NCBI RefSeq assembly: GCF_963678635.1
Contig: NC_087069.1
Span: 11,843,186 to 11,907,185 of the forward strand
DNA: 64,000 bases
Reading direction: 5' to 3'
From: Symsagittifera roscoffensis
Lineage: Eukaryota > Xenacoelomorpha > Acoela > Convolutidae
This document shows positions 59,955 through 64,000 of this stretch, piece after piece. Made by a program: the position numbers and the translations under genes. The notes beneath the pieces are model-generated. The model was not told where the DNA came from, searched no databases, and saw nothing but the letters and a program-made list of their open reading frames with translations. Positions within the stretch are counted from its first letter, which is position 1. Every line of letters starts with the position of its first letter.

Positions 59955-60240
59955 GTTTTTGCATCTTGTCAAAAAAAAAGCTCAAACACTTTTCGCACTT
60001 TGTAGAAAAAACGGAAACAGTTTCCTAATCTTGTCAACAAAATTGAAACACTTTCTGCCCTTTGTCGAAAAAAGTGAAATACTTTTCGCATCTTGTCAAA
60101 AAAAAGTGAAAATTTTTTGCATCTTAATTTAAAAATAGAAACACTTTTTGCAACTTGTTAAAAAATTCGAAACGTTTTTTGCAGCTTCTTGAAAACCAAA
60201 AGAAACATTACATCTTGCTTACAAGTTTGAAGATATTTTT
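59955..60240. repeat. ~38-50 bp tandem repeat, GAAACACTTTTTGCATCTTG
   Basis: Seven or so degenerate units of 'gaaacactttttgcatcttgt' followed by 'caaaaaaa'. The array overlaps the 3' end of the - strand frame described next, so the last ~25 codons of that frame come from repeat sequence. Confidence 0.8.
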
Positions 60241-60890
60241 GCAAATTGCTTAGCAAAGGTGAATTTTTTTGTAAGCATATGAGAGAAATTAGATGAAATA
60301 TCACAAGTTTTTGTATTGAAAAATTGACATGATCCTTATTTATAAATCCAAAACCATCAATAAAACAGTCAATTATTTTTAACAAGTCATGTTCATATAT
60401 TGAGTTTTGTACTTTACGAATTCTTTCCGGAAAAGCTGAACTAGTTTGTGAGGAAACTAGTTTCTGGTTAGAATACGAATAAAGACGTTTGAATTTTTTG
60501 TTTAACAGACTTTTGTTTGCCACACTTGGCTTTTTCTGCTCCTTTCCTTTCAAATTCCGATGAACAACCTGGTGAAGTTGATTGAAAACTTCGCCAAATG
60601 ACGAAATAAAATTAGAGTAAAATCTGTATTTAAACAGAGTGTAAAGACAATCAATAATTTTGTAAATGAAATGAAAATTATTCAATCGTTGTGAAATTTC
60701 ATCGAAAGATGAACCAATCAGAATTATAATGAACAATTTTCCAAAGAACAGTGATAATTGTGGATAGAGATAAAAAACTTTGGGTTACTATACACTTTTT
60801 GTAAAAGTCACTGGAATTAGAAACAGAAAGCGATTTTTCATTATAATCTGAATGAAAGCTGGGAAGAGCCTGACACATAGCTGCAGCCAT
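60158..60890 (-). pseudogene. Unknown helix-rich protein gene of the element relic, - strand
   Basis: Two open pieces: 60,890-60,699 (63 codons, starting MAAAMCQALPSFHSDYN) and 60,736-60,158 (192 codons, from IGSSFDEISQRLNNF through SVANKSLLNKKFKRLYSYS and VQNSIYEHDLLKIIDCFIDG). They overlap in different frames, so the gene has a frameshift or an intron near 60,740-60,780. The sequence is helical with a basic middle, and I see no known motif. It is the longest intact frame in this half and the only one on this strand here apart from the polymerase. Confidence 0.5.
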
Positions 60891-61241
60891 CTGGAACGAA
60901 ATTTTTTGCTGCGAATTTTGGACTCATATGGGAAGACTAAAACTTACATAATTCCATATTGAGAAAATTCAATCAGAAATTCCAATTGTAGTTCTATTTG
61001 CTTTTGTGGTTAAGCGAATGATGACTCATGTTGTTTAATTCCACTTTTCTTTGATCTCAAAATAGTTTCTGTCATTTCATCTGATCAGTCTGTTTTTCAA
61101 AAATGTACTCAAGAAAAGACATTTGTCTCAATTATTCTGAATTCTCAAAAAATCAAACAAGAACTGGGAGGTTTGCTTGGTCGCAAAGACCTTATAAGGG
61201 GAAAACTTATTTCGAACCCTGCTTTCAACTATTCAAAAAAA

Positions 61242-61655
61242 AATGAGTTGGAACAACACGAAAAAAGACAGCAAGTCTAACTTGGTGAAAAAAAAGAAGA
61301 AGCAATCTCGGCGATTGATATACTGTTATTCAAGACGCTGAAAACGTTGGACTCATTCCAATAATGGAACTCACTTCTGACAAGGAGCTTGCCAACTGCA
61401 ACAAAGCGTATGACAGAGCAACTTGCAACAGAAGAAAAGTTTGTGTCACGATCAAGAAGTACAATGTTATTAAACCTCACTTCATTCAGATTCGACTCTT
61501 CACTGCAAAAGATAATGAAGTAATGAAACATGTTGCCTATGTCAACTATACTTTGAACGAACTCAAAGAACTGTCTCAAATTTTGGGAGACTTTATGTTT
61601 GTTGAAAACTGCAATGTACAAAAAATTGTGTTATTTATGTTTTTTGTTTTATAAA
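61242..61655 (+). pseudogene. Unknown coding fragment, likely one broken gene
   Basis: A short basic frame at 61,242-61,340 (MSWNNTKKDSK...) is followed after a stop by a frame from 61,364 (MELTSDKELANCNKAYDRA...). It has mixed beta-like sequence to about LGDFMFVENCNVQK. Coding-like composition. The product is not recognised. It lies in the same direction as the ATPase-like gene and is probably from the same element. Confidence 0.45.
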
Positions 61656-61698
61656 TTGAATATTTATCCTTAAAATCATTTTTCTTTTAGCGTTCGCG

Positions 61699-62095
61699 TT
61701 GAGCAGTATGAGTTGGAAGACTGGTTTGTCAAGAAATTTAACTTTTAAACGTCACAAAAAATTGAGACTTTTTCATATAGTTCCAAAAGAAAATTTCCAA
61801 AAATTTTCCCTAATGGTTATAGAATCACAAAATTTACCAATTTTGCAGAGTTTGGACATAGACTCACAAATATCTCATTTTAAGTGGACTCTGCATAACG
61901 GTAGAAGAAAAATTCACAAAGAAAACAGATCCGATACCAAAAAAAAAGAAATTATAGAATATCGTAGAAATCGAAATCAATGAAAAATTTATCAATCTTC
62001 ACGACTACAAAGAGGAGAATATGATAAATTACTTGATATACTTTCTTCCTTACTAGGTTTCAAAAACCTTGCCTCATTATTGACGAATGCACTGT
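61699..62095 (+). pseudogene. Unknown coding fragments
   Basis: One 94-codon frame (MSSMSWKTGLSRNLTFKRHK...) and a further open piece from about 61,991 (QSSRLQRGEYDKLLDILSSL) to TAG at 62,093-62,095. They are separated by a frame change. Basic and Asn/Lys-rich, with no recognised motif. Confidence 0.35.
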
Positions 62096-62164
62096 AGAAA
62101 ATAAACGTACAGAAAATGAATAAAATTCTTTTTTGAGATCATTAAGCAAAATTTTTCGTCAAAT

Positions 62165-62416
62165 ATGAAAAGAAAACTTTTAATTCTTTGTACCAGTATT
62201 GTTTTGGACCCGGACATTTTTTTGAAAGAAATGGAACAAATTTTTCCTTTTGGAGGTCTAATTGGATGCGTAAGTATGGAATCAGTTGGAGATGCGGTTA
62301 GGAAAAGTATACTGAACTTGAAAAAATATTGAAAAATCTAGAATCCAGAGAAACGGAACTTTTGCAAAAGCTTATGAAAAATGTAGGATTCTGTCAGAAT
62401 TTTTGGAAACAATGAT
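62165..62416 (+). pseudogene. Unknown coding fragment with helical end
   Basis: A 55-codon frame from 62,165 to 62,332 (FPFGGLIGCVSMESVGDAV) and, after a frame change near 62,310, a helical piece 'TELEKILKNLESRETELLQ' to TGA at 62,416. Probably one small gene broken by a 1-base shift. Function unknown. Confidence 0.4.
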
Positions 62417-62664
62417 TTTTAACTTGCATGAATACGCTTGCCCAAAATCTCAGTTTTTGATTTTAAAAGAAGAAGAAAATGATTGGAGGTATAGCAACTA
62501 CCTATTTCGACAAGAAAAAACTCACTGTGCAGAAAGATAAGCATTACCATACGGAACATGGACTCGATGATTTTTAACAAAATGTAAGTCATAATAATCC
62601 TAATTTACTACCTTTTTTAAACTTTACAAAATGTCATTGTCAACTTTTTCTTTCCGGAGTGTAG

Positions 62665-63701
62665 ATGGTCGATCAATGTGACAAGCCCGTAAGTTTTGGA
62701 AATTTTGTTCTTGATGAAGAAAATCAAGAACGAAAACCATCGAAATTGTTTGAATGTACATGTAATAGATCTCCTTTAGTTTTTCTGTGCCAATTTTTTG
62801 TTATAGTTTTGATGCTACTAAGTGCAATCGTTCGAGTTATGTTATCCACAACACTAGAAGAAAGAACAGTTTTGGTAGCTATATTATCAAGTACAGTCGG
62901 TTATCTTCTACCTTGTACAAGGCTATGAACAAAAATATATCTACCAAAGAACGAATATTCATTTCCCTAGTTGGACCAAGTGGATCTCGAAAATCTGATC
63001 TTATTTTGATTGGATGATTATTGGAACTTTTTACCAGTATTTGACAATTGTTTTTAGTTTTACCAACGTTATCAACCTCTTTATTGTCAAATGCAGTGAA
63101 AAGAAAATTTGATTTTGTCAAAAGAAGCAGATTTTGACTTCATCAAAAATCTTCCCAAAAACAGAACTTAGTATCTGCTTATATTTGATGATTCTTGTGA
63201 AGAAATTTCAAACTCCAAACAGTTTGTAAAAATTGCTACTGACAACAAACACAATTTGTCTCATCGAAGCCAATTGGGAACAGATGTAGAGTTTAAAAAA
63301 AACACACATAGTCTTCTTCAGGTCACCGAGAGATGTTTTACAAATCAATGCATTAACTCAACAATTAGTTCCTGGATATCAATTAAAAAGAATGGTATCA
63401 AGATGCAACATCAGTTCCTTACGGTCATTTACCGATTGACTTAACCCCAAAAACAGTTGATTCACTCAGGTATTGCTGTAATAGTGGCTGAACTACAAGG
63501 AAAATCTACTAATCAGCTGGTATAGAGACAACTTTTTTGGACGACGAGTACACAATACGTCTCTATTCTCCCAATAGTTCGAAAACTTTCCCTAAGACTT
63601 GGCAAACATTTCATTCTCAATTGTCCAAAAGTTTTCATTTAGTTTCTGAGCGATTGTTTAAAAAATCAATTAAGAGGAGAGCTTCGAGATCTTCGGAGTG
63701 A
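62665..63701 (+). pseudogene. P-loop ATPase relic, probably A32/HerA-like packaging ATPase
   Basis: Coding pieces in three frames. 'FGNFVLDEENQERKPSKLF' comes first. A shifted piece then runs to 'IFISLVGPSGSRKSDLI', a Walker A site (62,973-62,996) where the second-last Gly of GxxGxGKS is Arg. 'FDDSCEEISNSKQF' (63,184-63,225) fits a Walker B/DDS box. Then come 'SHRSQLGTDVEFKK' and, at the end, 'FLDDEYTIRLYSPNSSK' to TGA at 63,699-63,701. Stops and shifts at about 62,790, 63,016, 63,150, 63,320 and 63,390 break it. In virus-like elements such an ATPase pumps DNA into capsids. Assignment rests on the P-loop, the DDS box and the polymerase neighbour. Confidence 0.6.
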
Positions 63702-63780
63702 AGACAAATTGAAATATCGAAAAGATAATTCAGAGCTAACACAAAAAGAACTCCTCTACACAAAAGAAAAATTATTTTAA
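63702..63780 (+). pseudogene. Short coding remnant
   Basis: The frame 'KYRKDNSELTQKELLYTKEKL' ends at TAA 63,778-63,780. It looks coding-like and may be the tail of the ATPase gene or of a small separate gene. Confidence 0.3.
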
Positions 63781-63845
63781 GTTTAACTAAAGGGTTACTA
63801 TTGATATCTATCATCACCCCTTTGTAAGTAAAAGTTTCACTGACT

Positions 63846-63926
63846 ATGGAACAGATTGTTTCAATTCCGTACTCAGTTTATCAATCACAAAGTACAATTC
63901 CAAAAAAAATTGAAACAAAAACATAA
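63846..63926 (+). pseudogene. Start of a further gene of the element, cut short
   Basis: ATG at 63,846 opens 26 codons (MEQIVSIPYSVYQSQSTIPK...) to TAA at 63,924-63,926. The sequence is coding-like and lies at the right distance after the ATPase-like gene to be the next gene of the element. It is broken early, and anything further is beyond the window. Confidence 0.35.
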
Positions 63927-64000
63927 AAAAGAGGATAATGTACCACAAAATTTTGGTACTGTTTACAGTGTTTTAAATGTGAGGTTGAAAAGGAATAAAC

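Overview
The window is AT-rich eukaryotic nuclear DNA. It has spliced genes with GT-AG introns, a long satellite, many short inverted-repeat elements, and the decayed remains of a large DNA-polymerase-encoding element. An AIG1-type GTPase joined in one locus to a MACPF (perforin-like) domain, together with Polinton/Maverick-type genes, suggests an invertebrate animal. The species cannot be told from the sequence. Gene density is low: I can support one host gene and one degenerate multi-gene element. LAYOUT. 1-12,046: satellite array of ~713-718 bp units, each made of two diverged ~357 bp halves (A and B). It is homogeneous in the middle, decayed at both visible edges, and cut by the window start. 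12,047-32,885: mostly non-coding, with a nested inverted repeat (13.1 kb), a two-copy direct repeat (13.5-14.0 kb), a 200-N gap (14,645-14,844), small inverted repeats, dispersed repeat families, a G-rich island (28.9-29.1 kb) and a hAT-like MITE (31.2 kb). 32,886-49,334: the best host gene, + strand. A possible first exon at 32.9 kb and an exon at 40.4 kb lead into the GTPase exon (42.5-43.4 kb), a MACPF exon (44.5-45.7 kb), a basic/acidic coiled-coil exon (46.2 kb) and a terminal exon (49.1 kb). Its introns hold two repeat arrays and one member of a MITE family. 49,335-53,600: a dense cluster of non-autonomous elements: a second copy of the CCCGGGTTGA-ended family (49.7-51.3 kb), a 336 bp C-rich-ended MITE, a 657 bp element with TCTTGCAAGA end repeats, and a minisatellite. 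53,858-64,000: relic of a Polinton/Maverick-like element. A family-B DNA polymerase pseudogene lies on the - strand, with zinc fingers, exonuclease motifs and palm motifs A, B and C all recognisable but split by stops and frameshifts. Mostly + strand fragments follow, including an ATPase with a P-loop that resembles virus-type packaging ATPases, and several unknown coding fragments. The element appears to run past the right edge. HOW IT FITS. The GTPase-MACPF locus is most likely an intracellular, immunity-type or membrane-acting factor, because no signal peptide is seen. An in-frame TAG three bases before an ATG separates the GTPase part from the MACPF part, so whether one or two proteins are made is open. 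The polymerase and ATPase relics belong together as one inactivated element.
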